Positions 13,013 to 24,830 of a DNA stretch of 64,000 bases are shown here, one piece after another. The stretch is from Straminergon stramineum (taxonomy: Eukaryota > Streptophyta > Bryopsida > Hypnales > Calliergonaceae), in the NCBI GenBank assembly GCA_963920665.1, contig OY987264.1, positions 27,942,906 through 28,006,905 on the forward strand, read 5' to 3'. Within the stretch, counting starts at the first letter, position 1. Each line of letters starts with the position of its first letter. Below the pieces are notes generated by a model that worked only from the letters and a program-made list of their open reading frames with translations, was not told the origin of the DNA and made no database searches. The position numbers were made by a program, and so were the translations under genes.

Positions 13013-13877
13013 TTTAACCCCTAAAGTCCTGAGGCCATTTTTCACCAAATTCCACTCAAAACTACCATTTTTATTGCAAAGTGCAAAAACATTTAGAATA
13101 CTTTTTGGGCATATCTAAGTATCTAATTGCAAGATTTTGCACTACACTAGTACAAGAACGCTTGGAAGAAATTTTAGAAACTTTGACTATGTGGATTGCA
13201 AGATATTTGGGTTTGAAGTAAAGAAATCCATTTGTTATGCATCTTTGCCTTTCTAGATTTTTAAGGCTTTGAATCTCCTTCAACTTAAAATTTTTACACT
13301 ACCAATATTGAATTAAAAAAAATCGATGTTGAAGAATTGAGTTGAAAGTTTATGAGAAAAAATTCAAAAAATAACACTTGATTTTCATTTTCTAAAAATT
13401 GTTAAGTAGAAGTAGGTATGAGATTGAAGGAAAAATTAAATTGCTAATTGGTCTAAGATAGAATTGAAACACAAGAATCTCAATGGTGTAAAGATTGTTC
13501 TAGCAAGTAAACATAACTTGTGAAGGACTGAGGCCTATTTTCTATCAAAAAACACTCAAAATTGCCATTTCTATTGCAAGGTACAAAACTTTTAAAACTT
13601 TGTTTTTTCTACATATCTAATTTTAGGATCCTCCACTAGACAAGTATGAGAAAGAATGTATGGTAGAAATTTCAAAAACTTTGGCCACATGGATTGCAAG
13701 ATATCCTTGTTTAAAGTAAAGAAAACAAGTTTTCTTTTACCTTTTGTGACTAGATAAGTTTTGACTTGGAATCTTTTTAACTAAAACTTTTGACTTAATA
13801 TTTTTGAGACTGTACGAGCTTGTAACCCACAACCCATTATGTCCCTCAAAGACACAATGGGACTTTAGGGGTTAAAT
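13013..13877. mobile_element. Family A TIR element (about 0.86 kb), copy 1
   Basis: The left end reads TTAACCCCTAAAGTCC and the right end GGGACTTTAGGGGTTAA, a clear terminal inverted repeat. Reading the terminal TA as the target gives TA-ACCCC...GGGGT-TA, as expected for Tc1/mariner/pogo-type insertion. It contains no coding frame. Internally it holds two diverged copies of a module with CTCAAAACTACCATTT, GTACAAGAA and TGGATTGCAAGATAT (at about 13,040-13,330 and 13,530-13,800). Related copies lie at 43,224 and 51,190. Confidence 0.65.
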
Positions 13878-14754
13878 TCCTACAAAGAGGATGAATGTGT
13901 CTAAAATCTTATGTCAAATTTTTTATAAACATCCATCCATATTTGTCTTCATCATCACCTACCCAAAATTCCAATTGTCTCATGAACAAACTTTAAGGAG
14001 TTAGTGTAACATCAAAAATAATACTCATAGATTTATTCTCATATTAATTTGTATGCCTTGGAATTGAACCATGTTCAAGAAGCTTCTCCCCTTTGGTCCA
14101 TAGCCAATTGATTGGTGTTGTGGTAGGAATAGTCTATAGAGAAAAGTCAAGTTGTAAAATGTTACTTTAAATAGACCTTCAATCATGTCCTTACAGTTCT
14201 ACTAAAACACAAATAATTTATTGCATTTCCACTAACTTACATAAGGCATATGACCCATTTCCAACCACTTAAGCAATTACACATATATGAAATATGGGAT
14301 TCTCAAGTGGGGAAATTTTCCTGTATACAAAAATAGAGTTAGGAAGGATTCCATATTTTTCCGTAATTTTATTCTCTAAATATAATTACTATGAATTTCT
14401 TAATTCAAGATTTTATTCAAACCTTATTGGTCATATAGATTTTCCTATTTCCAACCAAGGGTTGGTTGCAAAATCGACCAAGGGCTAGTTGCAATATTGA
14501 CATTCTTGTAGCCAATTACAATGTGCTACAACTACATTGGGAATTGTACTATAATTAATCACCACTTCTAACTACTTGATCAAAAAGAAAAATAGTCTAC
14601 ATGGCAGAAATGGAGGGTGATGGGAAAGGGATTGCCTCCTATAATCTTTACTTTCTTAAGATTTCAGACATATATATTTTAGATATTAAATTTCAATGTA
14701 CGTAATAGTACCTTACTCAAAAATTCCATTTGAATTTGTGCAACGTTAACTCTA

Positions 14755-15265
14755 TAACATCGTTGCGGACACTAAAAGTGTTTGATGGATGACTTCTATA
14801 TTACATTCTACTATATTGCAAAGAAGTGCAGATATTCATCTTTGGAATTTTGTATAAAAAGGGGAGCTCTTGAACAATAGTTCAACTTCAAATGACTACT
14901 CTTGATTTTTTCTAATCAAATGAAAAAAACCATCAACCTTCTAATGTCATTGTAGACACTAAGTGTCCGATAGATGACATAGAATCCTTCTATACTAAAG
15001 AAAAGTGCAAATGTTCATCCTTGGAATTTTGTACAAAAGGAGAGGTCTTAAACAATAGTTCGACCTCTAATGACTGCTCTTGATTTTTTCTAAACAAATG
15101 AAAAAAACACTAACCCTCTAATGTCATTGCAAATACTAAATGTCCAATAAATAACAAAGAATCCTTCTATGATGAAAAGTGCAAATGTTCATCTATAGAA
15201 CTTTGTACAAAATGAGAGGTCCTGAATAATAGTTTGACTTCCAATGACTGCTCTTGGTAGGGGGT
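14755..15265. repeat. Three tandem monomers of a family B repeat (176-188 bp)
   Basis: Each monomer has GTCATTG(T/C)AGACACTAA, then a TCCTTCTAT motif, AAGTGCAAATGTTCATC, GGAATTTTGTA, GAGAGGTC, AATAGTT and AATGACTGCTCTTG. Monomer starts at about 14,759, 14,947 and 15,123 give spacings of 188 and 176 bases. Single copies of the same family occur at 22,409, 25,670 and 61,681. Confidence 0.7.
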
Positions 15266-15589
15266 TTTGGAGCAAATGATTCATATAATATTGAAAGGGA
15301 TGATTTCCACAAGGACCAACTTGTCCTTTCAAGGTAAAAATTCACCTATATTGGAATTGATTGCACATTGAAATGTGGTTCAATTCAATGCCATTTTCTT
15401 TTGATTTCTCCTTATTTGAAATAACATTACTCAATTTGGGCCTAGGATAACTTGTTCCTAAAGGAGTACATTGATTTATCCTATTAGTAAGGAAGAAAAT
15501 TGTTGTCTTCCCAAAGAAGACAATTATTGTCACCATAAAATATAATTTTGTAAAAGTTGATGCAATACAATAATATTTTAGCCTACACT

Positions 15590-15850
15590 AATTTAAAATA
15601 GTACCAGTGTGTCATGTGCTATTGCTATAGCCAAAAGAAAAGTAAAAGTAATTTTTTAATTTGAAAAAACTTTTAAATTCAATAACTTCCACACCATAGG
15701 TCCAAACACCATGAAACAAAGCCCTTTAATCCCTCCTTGCTGAGGGCTTGCCAACGGTACTAAGAATATGACCGAGGGACACACAATCCTTGAGATCTCA
15801 ACATAACAAACAAACCTAACTTAAGGTATGGATCACTTTGGAAAGTTAGG
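15590..15850. repeat. Family G dispersed repeat, copy 1
   Basis: This shares about 260 bases with 22,645-22,910, including ACACCATAGGTCCAAACACC, GAGGGACACACAA and GAGATCTCA. It lies right of family B sequence in both places, so the two may be parts of one older element. Confidence 0.6.
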
Positions 15851-17105
15851 TTACGCACACTATGGTAGAACTACCCATAGTCAACCACTAAAGAAATTCC
15901 ACACAATTTCTGGACAATAGAAGGCAATGTGAATTCTCTGCCATATAGAAAGATAGAAATCACAAGGATTGCAAATTCTTTAGTAATTTTATGCCTTGAA
16001 TTGAAATTACAATGAGTTTTTGGAAGCTAAAAGTTGGTCAAAACCCAGACCTGACACATACAATCTTCCGTAACTAAAGGAGATCACCCATTTCTGATTA
16101 GCCTCCCATTCCTGTAGTTTAGGCTATTCTATTTCCAATTAGGTGAATTGTAGGTGACAACTCATACACCACAGGACCCCAAGGATAACGAAAATGCCCA
16201 AGAAGTTTACATTAAAATTTTATATGATCACATGTACATTGGAAGCCTTACATTGATTTTGGAACCATCCAATGGTTGGAAATTGGTTTGCCTACATATC
16301 AAGAATGGGACAAATAGAATCTTCACAAAAAAAATTCATGATAATTTTACTTTTAAGGGAAAAAATTTAGAATCTTATGAAATCCATCTTAAATCTATCT
16401 CTCTACTAGAGGAAAAAATTTCCTGAACTTCTCCCATGCCATGCCACAGATAGGCTGAATTGCTTCAATGATTGGAGATGGGTGATGATTCTGATACTCA
16501 TTCAAAGACTACTTTGGCTCATGTCATGACACTCATGGTTAGAAGATAGTTGGAATCCAAGAACTCATGGTTAGAAATCAGTCAGTCTTTATTGAATTTC
16601 TCTATAGATTGCCCATGGGGTTCCGGACAGGAATGGGTGGTTCTAGTATGTTAGGACAAATCAGTGCAGTGACCAAAAGCCATGCATATGATAAATACGA
16701 CAGATATAGTCAGAGCATTAAATAAATGCCGTTTCACTACAAGAAACAAAATCCAAAGTCTTCAAGATAAAGATCTGATTGTGTACCTTCAAGGGATGTA
16801 GATCTAGTATGTACTCCGTAGTATGTTTAGTTTGCCTAAACGACAAGGAGAAATTAGATAGAGGGAAGCATGGAAACAATCCTCACCTAACATCCCCGAA
16901 GATGTGTTTTTTCACCAGCCTTCAATGATCAATCCAAGAAATGAAAATGAATTCTACTCTACTTGGCAAGCACATCATTCTAAGCTGGAAGTATAGGTAT
17001 GATACATTGCTTCCAAATTCACCAGAAGCGACCGTGTGCTATGTAAATGCTACAAATACAAAGTACAGCATGCTAGGCATCCAACACAAAGGAAGGCTCC
17101 GCTTC
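15851..17105. other. Spacer and 3' flank of MAF1
   Basis: A 90-codon open frame at 16,154-16,426 (+) was seen. It has no recognisable domain and sits in AT-rich sequence, so it is not called as a gene; it may be a decayed fragment. From about 16,700 the composition rises toward that of the MAF1 gene and probably includes its 3' untranslated region. Confidence 0.45.
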
Positions 17106-20100
17106 TCAGCCTTCAAGGTCCATGCCATCCACGAAGTCTAAGTCCCAGTCGCCAGATCCATCGTCACTAGAAGCATTGTCTACGGATTGCTTGCTGCAAC
17201 ACAAGCCACAAAACAACACATCAATTCAAAAGCTTGAATATCCACTCTATCAAAGACCTTCAACTCCTGCTGGAAATTGCTATAAATAGAACATAAGAGT
17301 CGCTCGGAGAGGAGGACGTAGGAAAATACGCAGTACAGAGATAACGAGATAAACCTAGCAGTGTTGCCAGTGTAGTGTTCAAAGCATTTCACCCAATGCT
17401 GTGTGTCTACTAAAAGCAATGAATGTGAATATTACCTAGTGCATCGCGAACTGAAGTAGAGAACACGCTTTTGTTTCTTGTTGTAGAAGAAGTAGTTAAA
17501 GGACCATCTAAGGGCACAGAAAAGCATACAACATTAAGAAGTAAATCTGGATGCAGCACCGGGACTTCCCGAGAGGTCGCCCTCCCAGTACTATGCCGGC
17601 CCAAAGGCGCTTAACTTCAGAGTTCTGATGGGATCTGGTGTAGTAGCCCTGGTATGACCGCATCACAACCATTTTCATGGTTCGATATTACTTCAAAACA
17701 ACCATACTCATGGTCGCTAGAGATTCAGAGCAGAAGCTTTGCTCAGCTTTCGATACATGAACCATTAACCCCAAAGTCTGGAGGAAATCACATGCATGTT
17801 CAAAGCGCAAATTTCAAAAAATTCTTAAACTAAACATGATCACTAGAAAAGTAAGAACGGTCAGGACAGACAAGGCATAATACTGTCAGCTCAAAAATAT
17901 TGCACGTATATGTCTGTTGGAACTCACATGCTGCCAGTGTCAGCAAAAGGATCTCCTTCAGCATCCGGCGAGTAGCTGTACACTTCACATTCCTCCAAGT
18001 TGATCACCTGATAGGCGGTGAACATGTTTATTCAGATAGGAGACGGTCGTTGCAATTTTCTAAGCGTGTCAGATGTTTGAATCAACGAATCACTACCATC
18101 ATTCTCAAACGATGTTCCACTAACCTGGTCAATGCCGCTCCAAATGCTGTCGATCAATGTTGTTTCTTCACAAGCTTCTATAGACCATATCTGCTATTCG
18201 AACTGTGTTAAAACAAACCCACCCTCCGAAAACTTGAACGTCCAGCATCAAGTATCAGCGACAGACAACTTTTAAATGCAGACTAAATTCGTTGATCTTA
18301 TAGATTTCAAGAAGGTGCTTCTTAAAATAAACACCAGACACGGTTCTGCCAAGAATTAGGTGCAATAATCCTGTGCCAGACTTTACTCTATGGACAAACA
18401 CAACCATCCAATAGATTTGGCAAGTATATTAATCACGTTCTGTCTGCACAACAGATGTGATCCAGAAAAAGAATAGGATAAGACAAGAAGTCAAATGAGA
18501 CGATTGGCAATAGTTAATTTTCTACCTTGGATGCCTCAACCAAAGATACGTCAATCTTCTGCCTTGCAGCAAGAACTCCATGTTCTTTAGTAAAGTGGTG
18601 AGGTCGCAACATACTGGTGAGTATATGGGCATGAGAATATCAAAATGTTAGTCTACTTCTCTTTTGCCTTTACCCAAACATGAACAAACTGATCGACAAA
18701 CCTAGTCGATACTCTAAACAGGAAATAATAGGAAATGGAGAGACTTGAACTCTCAGCTCCTTGAGGAGCAACGGTTTCATACCGCTTGTCAACCATTGAC
18801 ACCACTTCCTAATTCCTTTCGATAAAATGGGTTGCCGGCCATGTAGGCACTAACAGTACCCATGACAACCTAAACAAGACTAAAAACACATAAAACACAA
18901 GAACCTGAATAGTAAATGCCTCCTTCGGTGATTGTCGAGGAGAGCACAGTGGAAAGACCATAAATATACATACTTTAAATGATGCCATTACCTGAAATCG
19001 TAGTCAGGATACATATGATTCAAGGTCAGAATCAGGTGAATCAGTGTCCTGCGACTGAAAACAATTGAACGAAGGGGTGAACATAATCACAGAAAATTCA
19101 GAAGAGGGAACTAAAAATAATCAAGCGACGTGGAACCAGCTTTGACTCGCACACAAGCTAACATTGAAGGCAGTCAGGAATTGACAAGCCACGGGGCTAA
19201 TCTAAGAACGACTTCATCCTCATCCTTTCTCCCTTGTACGTTTGAACAACGCCACAGTCAGTCAAGCACAATAAACAATTCTCTAACATGAGAACAATAA
19301 TTCCTCATTCCCTTCAACCAAATTATGAATGTACAAGGCAGAGGAACTTCTTCGAGAATATAAACGAATGGTTAACTTCGACCTTCGAGCTCTTCCACAA
19401 CCTGGAAGAGAAGACAATTACCTTGCAGTATTAGAGAGGGGTCCAACGGGAGAGGTGGAGAGGTCTAACGGGGAATATGCCAACGAATCCACCACCTGTG
19501 AAAAGGTCATGTAAGAGTCACTGATACATGTCCAGGTAAAGAGCTTCCTTGTGGAAGCTGAAGTCATTTGCAAGAACAAACAACAGAGAGAGCAGTCTAA
19601 ACTTGCATCAAGTAATACAGTCAATAAATAAATTCATCAAATCAACAAATCAGATCTAAAATATAAGATCACAGACGAATCCAAGCATAAAAAACCAACC
19701 TCTTGCTCCAAACTCCGCGACAACTTTTTATCGACTCCTGCAAGTTTGCCTGCGAAAACCCCAGCTAATTCAGTTTATTTAAAGCTCACTACAATGGAAG
19801 ATGCTAAACGTTAACACGAACTCAGTTCTTTAAATCATTAAAATTCGAGCCATATGAACTCAAAGGACAAAAACTCAACCCAACATACTCCTAGCCAAAA
19901 TACACTACAATTCAATCACAGAAAAATATAACAGCTATTGCAATCTAGAAACGATACCTCTTCACTACAAAATCGCTATAAGTGACCGCAATTCGAAGTG
20001 AAAAATACGAAACCTAACCTATTCTCTTAACAAAATACGCTACAATTTCACACAAACTCCGTCAATGAAAAGGAACAAACCTTTTGAACAACAACGGACT

Positions 20101-20422
20101 GCGAAGATACCGCATACACCTATCAAACTATAATTAACAAAACTGCAAGAAAAAGACTGAAAACGTACAGGAGTATGCCTCCATGACACCTTGAATCGTG
20201 CTTCCTCCCACATCCACATGACTCAGAAACGAGTTTATTCTGCCACAAAAGGGTTTGAAAATCAGATGAGGCCACAGCATGGCAGCAAAAAATGTCCACA
20301 CATCTCCAAAAAACGGCACGAAACATACAAATATAAGACTATAAAAGCGAGACGAGGCATCATCATGAGCGTGAGAGAATCCGGGGGTACCGAGCGAGCG
20401 GCGTGTATTCGAGGAACTTCAT
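17106..20422 (-). CDS. MAF1: MAF1, repressor of RNA polymerase III, 10 coding exons, 227 aa (complete)
   Basis: Exons (minus strand): 20391-20422, 20169-20239, 19700-19749, 19422-19495, 18992-19054, 18526-18613, 18125-18190, 17928-18007, 17436-17507, 17106-17193. They sum to 684 bases with every phase closing, which gives strong internal support. The protein begins MKFLEYTPLARINSFLSHV, the conserved MAF1 box A. It has PDYDFS at about 92-97 (box B), then EECEVYSYSPD...DPFADTGS. Box C (WSFNYFFYNKKQKRVLYF) starts at about 176, and an acidic tail ends DWDLDFVDGMDLEG. MAF1 binds Pol III and represses tRNA and 5S rRNA transcription, downstream of TOR signalling; plant members have about 224 residues. 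The splice joining exons 8 and 9 gives I before WSFNY, as in other members. Intron 5 contains a tRNA-like sequence. I found no missing or damaged core motif. Confidence 0.95.
18731..18809 (-). tRNA. Class II tRNA-like sequence, Ser(UGA)-like, in MAF1 intron 5
   Basis: On the minus strand 79 bases fold as a full cloverleaf. The acceptor stem is GGAAGTG/CATTTCC (7 pairs, one G-U), and the D stem is GTCA/TGAC with the conserved loop GG. The anticodon stem is AGCGG/CCGTT around the loop TATGAAA. A long variable arm GCTCC-TCAA-GGAGC and a T arm GAGAG-TTCAAGT-CTCTC follow. The long variable arm marks a Ser/Leu-type (class II) tRNA. With a seven-base loop the anticodon is TGA (18777-18779), i.e. serine. 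Oddities: position 33 is A instead of the near-universal T, the D-loop is short, and no TTTT terminator follows closely. It could be a functional divergent gene, an organelle- or bacteria-type tRNA copy, or a tRNA-derived pseudogene. All helices are intact. Confidence 0.6.
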
Positions 20423-21660
20423 AGTTGGGGGCCGTCGGGGAAAATACTGCTTCGCTGTTGCACATTACAGGCCAAAGCATACTAAGAAAGTGGATATGTG
20501 CTCTGACAATATAGAAAGACAAATTTGCAGGCACCGATGCAACATAGAAAAGCAGGAACAAAGGTAGCAACACATCAGCATATTTGAGATATTCTCATCA
20601 AACTTTCTATCAAGTGGTTCCTCGTTCGGTATTCGTTGTGGAACAAATAAATTTTCCGATAAGGTTAAGGGAAAGCGAGGATGACTTCAATTACCACTTC
20701 CTTGGCCTCTGAGTCCAAAGTCGGAATCTAAAGGAATTAACAAACCCCTCCAGTACCACTAAATGACTGTTACGTTCCCTTACCAAAAGCTTTCCTTTTC
20801 CACTGGTCTAGTGAGACCTCAGTCCCTAAGGTTTGAACGCTTTAAATGCCGAAAAGTAAGTGACGAACACTCCACTCACTAATCGGGACTCATCAGCTTA
20901 TCAACAACTCCTACCAGAAGATCAATTCCACTCCCCGTTCCTGACCTAGTCACAGTACCACACTTAAACCAACAAATTTTGAACCAATTTAACCCTCAGA
21001 TTCTCCTGAAGACACGACACGTCCAATTGAACGCTACGGTGAACAGTAACAAATTGAACAGAATCAAGATTTTCTTATTAGTTCCAGTGAGTTGACTAAT
21101 ACGAGATCCTGAACGCCTCAAACCCTCCCCGCTCACTATTTCCCAAAACCTAACCGCTTTCAATGCCCGAAACTCATGTAAAGAACCAGCTCCTCCTCAC
21201 GAATGGGATCAAAAACCGAATCTCAAACCCCTCTTCACAAGAACACGAATTCCACTTCTCCTTCCTGCCCTAGTTAACAGTACCAAAACGAAAAAACTAG
21301 AGATTACCTGTACATCCGCAGCAAGCAACGCCACAGATCACTCCTCTGTCACCCTTCACGCACTCCAAGTCCAACACGCAAACTCGTCCCAATCGCTTCC
21401 AAACCAAACCAAACCAAACCACAAGAAAACTCCAATCGCACAACTCTCCAATCCACAAGTCGTCAAGCGAGAAAAAAGAAGTAAAAATTGTCGGTATCGT
21501 CCTCTCCTACGCGTACAACGAAGGTGACTATCGCGGAGACGATGGCTATGGCGGAGATGGATGGCTATGGCGGAAGTGACGCTGGTGGCGGAAGTAAGGC
21601 GCGAAGAAGGTTAGGGGGAAGGGGGAAGGGGAAGAAGTGAGTGTACGACCGTGGTAATTG
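20423..21660 (-). promoter_or_regulatory. Leader and promoter region of MAF1
   Basis: A candidate leader intron spans about 20447-21307. Its donor CAG|GTAATCTC ends a leader exon at 21308, and an acceptor (AACAGCGAAGCAG) lies 24 bases before the ATG. The stretch 20440-21530 matches the leader of the EDR4-like gene at 9100-10520. Further up, 21,530-21,660 is GC-rich with GGCGGA and GATGGCTATGGCGGA repeats and may hold the transcription start. No core promoter motif could be fixed. Confidence 0.5.
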
Positions 21661-22408
21661 AATGTGCCGTCGAATGTTCCCATGAACACGGAGACTGGTC
21701 CAGCTGTGCCCAATCATGAGTGGGTGTGCTGACGAGGGTGGCTATACTTGGCAACGTGGGGATGATTGGGGGACTCATGACCGTGGGCTGATTTTTTACA
21801 GTTGTCCACCCTATTACCGTGAGAATATTCCCCGGCTCTAAAAAAGAATACTCTCTCTTAACCCTTCAAAGTCGGGCTAGTGACAGTGAAAATCAGCCCT
21901 ATTGGAACTGTGTGACATCATCTACTTGAAAAAACTTGAAAATATTCATGGGACATTAGGAACTTCAAGGCATGTGAACATGGTGCCACGATGGTGCATA
22001 GAAATGCAATTAAGTTAATTTGGTGCCAACCTCCATACCAACCTAGCATGGATAAAATGACACTAAAATGACCTGTATGTGGCCTTTGGTGTCAAAACGG
22101 CACCAAAACAATCTGGCCCAACTTTTCAGACAGAGGTCAAAATATTGTTGAAGATCTCACCTTTTGGCATAAGATTTTGGGGATGAATAGTTGCACTTGT
22201 ATCCTGTAGAGAAGGATTCTTTGTCATTCGTCAACCAAAAAATGTCATTCATCCCTTTAGATAATTAGGAGGAAATTTTATTTTGTGATTAGTTGATTAA
22301 AATTTGAAAATTCTGAAATTTGAATTTGGACGTGGAGAATTTGAGTGAGAGCATGAGAAGAAAGAAATGTAAAATTAATCAACTAGAAAATAAATAAAAA
22401 GGTAGGAT
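21661..22408. other. Spacer with a partial family B copy
   Basis: No gene is visible. Around 22,170-22,265 the motifs GATGAATAGTTGCACTT, GAAGGATTCTTTGTCATTC and CGTCAACCAAAAAATGTC identify a fragment of family B. Confidence 0.5.
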
Positions 22409-22640
22409 TTAACCCATAAACGTCTTGGCAAACATTTTTTGTCCGATGAATGACAAGGAATTCTCCAATGTAGGACAAAAGTGCAACTATTCATCTTCGG
22501 AATTAGGGGTGGAAAGGGGAGATCCTCTACAGTAGTTTGACTCCCAATGAGTATTTTTTTATTTTTTTGAAAGTGAATGATGTCACACTCTTCCAGAAGG
22601 CATGATTTCCATAAGCACTAGCCCGGCATTTAAGGGTTAA
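22409..22640. mobile_element. Family B MITE-like element (about 232 bp)
   Basis: It starts TTAACCCATAAACGT and ends GCATTTAAGGGTTAA, short terminal inverted repeats. Inside are TGACAAGGAATTCTCC, AGTGCAACTATTCATC and CCTCTACAGTAGTTTGACTC. No coding capacity. Confidence 0.6.
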
Positions 22641-22644
22641 TGTT

Positions 22645-22910
22645 TATTAGCATACCCTATGTCATTGTTATAGACAAAATTAAAATAAAATTAATTATCT
22701 AATTTTTATTTTGAAAATAACTCAAAATCCATAACTTTCACACCCTAGGTCCAAACACCATGAAATAATGCCCATACACCTCCTTGTAGAGGGCTTTGTT
22801 GTAGTACCAAGAATGTGATGGAGGGACACACAAATCATGAGATCTCACCATAACAAACAAATAAATAGCTTAATTTAAAGTATAGAGATTTGGAAAGCTA
22901 TAGAAGACTT
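22645..22910. repeat. Family G dispersed repeat, copy 2
   Basis: Homologous to 15,590-15,850 (CCTAGGTCCAAACACCATG, GGAGGGACACACAA, GAGATCTCACCATAAC). It directly follows a family B copy. Confidence 0.6.
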
Positions 22911-24560
22911 TGGAATCGAGAGAGCAATTGTTGCAATAAATGTTAAGATGTATTTTTTACAATTGCGGGGGCAATTTTCCACTTAAATGATTTTATGCTA
23001 GTAGATGACAAAAACTACAATAAATTAAGGTAGAAGTCTAAAAATGATATTTGAATATTGTACACAATAAGTAAGAAGCTTAAGATTTGTAGACAATTTT
23101 TTTAATTTTATTTGTGTTCATTTCGTGCCCCAAAGTTGAGTAGATAGTTGTTTTCTAAATTATTTTTGTTCAAAACAGTCAACATTTGCTTAAGCTGTGT
23201 AGGAAAGTGAATTTGTAATCACTCAAGATTCATTTATACCAAAAGAGACATATTTAAAAGTCAACAAGAAAAAAATATATCTTTGTAATACATGGAAGAT
23301 ATACAAGTGATGAATATATTAGAAATGATCTTTGGAATGCATGATGTTAATTACAATAAATAAATATAAATGCCTAATGTAGTGTAATGCATATAAGGCT
23401 ATTTATCTTTTTTGTCGATTGAATGCCTTATAGAACTTGATTACATAGTCACAAACATCACCACCATTAATTTCCACAATGCATATTCTTATAATTCTCA
23501 ATTCTTGAATCAAGATAACTAGAACAAATTGCAAAAGAATATGAATTCATTTTCACAACTTTTTTTGATGAATTAGAAGTAATTTTGCCCAAACAAATGT
23601 TGTATGTGACGGCAATAGGAATAATTGAACTAGACTCTAAAACTAATGTTGTATATGACGGCAATAGGAATAATCGAGCTAGACTCTAAAACAAATGTTG
23701 TATATAATTATCAAATGAGCATTTCCATAAGACTTGAAAATCAATGTTACTTGATCCCTTAATACTACTATTCCCACTATACTTAGAGGCCAAAGTTGAC
23801 ATTTTTCATGGAATAATCAATTGAAGTTGAGAAAAGTGATTTGGAACAAATGCTTTAAAATAAAAATACTTGGCAAGATTTGTTTTTTCCTAAAAGATTA
23901 TTTTGTAAAAGGAGTGTTGCCAAATTTCCATCATCTATTTTCAAAAAAATATTTTTTGTCATCCCTAATCAACAAATAAATTAGTCTATATTGGTTTTAT
24001 TAGTTCTTCCAAACTATTTGTCTCTATTCGTCCAATTCTATAATTGAAATTGTGTTTTTTTGTTTAATAATCAACTAATGAAATGAAGTACAATAACTTT
24101 AGCTTATTATCTTTTTTACCTATAAAAAATTTATAATATTTGAAGTTCTTACACCCATGAGAAGTCAACTAGGTCAATGGCCAAAATATACTTCAAATTT
24201 TGTGTCATTTTTTCAAATCCCTACCAATTACAAAAATATTCACCTATTGTAGTACACGTGACCATTTCTCATTATGAAATCATACATTTATGAAAATTTT
24301 AAAAAATTTAATACATTTCAAAAGGCAAGAGTACCTTAACCTTCTAAGGATATTGAGGCTAAATGTAGCCAATAGTGGATGACTTTCAAAATTACTATAG
24401 AAATAAAAGATGCATTTGTTTGTCAAAAAATTTAATCATTTTTGCCATAGTATACCTTGGTATAGCTCTCAACCTTTTAGAATTAATTCCTTTGATTGTT
24501 CCCTAGTATCCAAATTAAGATAGGTACACCCAAAACCAACAAAATATAAAATTCAACATA
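22911..24560. other. AT-rich spacer with a 49-bp tandem repeat
   Basis: No gene is visible. At 23,596-23,706 a 49-bp unit (AATGTTGTATATGACGGCAA ... AGACTCTAAAAC) occurs twice plus a partial copy, with starts at 23,596, 23,645 and 23,694. Confidence 0.6.
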
Positions 24561-24564
24561 GTTC

Positions 24565-24830
24565 CATTTTTATATTGAATTTTTTTATAGGGTCTTCTTG
24601 TTGGTCAAAAGGAGATTCTAGATTTTCTTGAAATGCATTGTTTGGACATTGTATAATTAAACTATGCATTTTTAAAGAGCTAAAAATAGATGTTTTAAAA
24701 TCCAACATGAGACTCTCATAAATAGTGAGTATATATTATAGGCAAGAATTTGTTGACGTTGATTATAGGAAGGTTTGGTTTTAGGTATAGTTGCCTTAAT
24801 GCAAAGAGGTCTTGCACTATTCAAAGTCTC
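24565..24830. repeat. Family H dispersed repeat, copy 1
   Basis: It shares TTGTTGGTCAAAAGGAGATT, AAATGCATTGTTTGGACA, GGCAAGAATTT and TAGGTATAGTTGCCTTA with 55,780-56,040. It leads directly into the left arm of the foldback element. Confidence 0.55.

Noticed and set aside
16154..16426. 90-codon plus-strand frame in the spacer before MAF1
   Set aside because: No recognisable domain and low-complexity Ile/Lys/Asn content in repeat-rich DNA. It could be a fragment of a decayed gene, but nothing supports a call.
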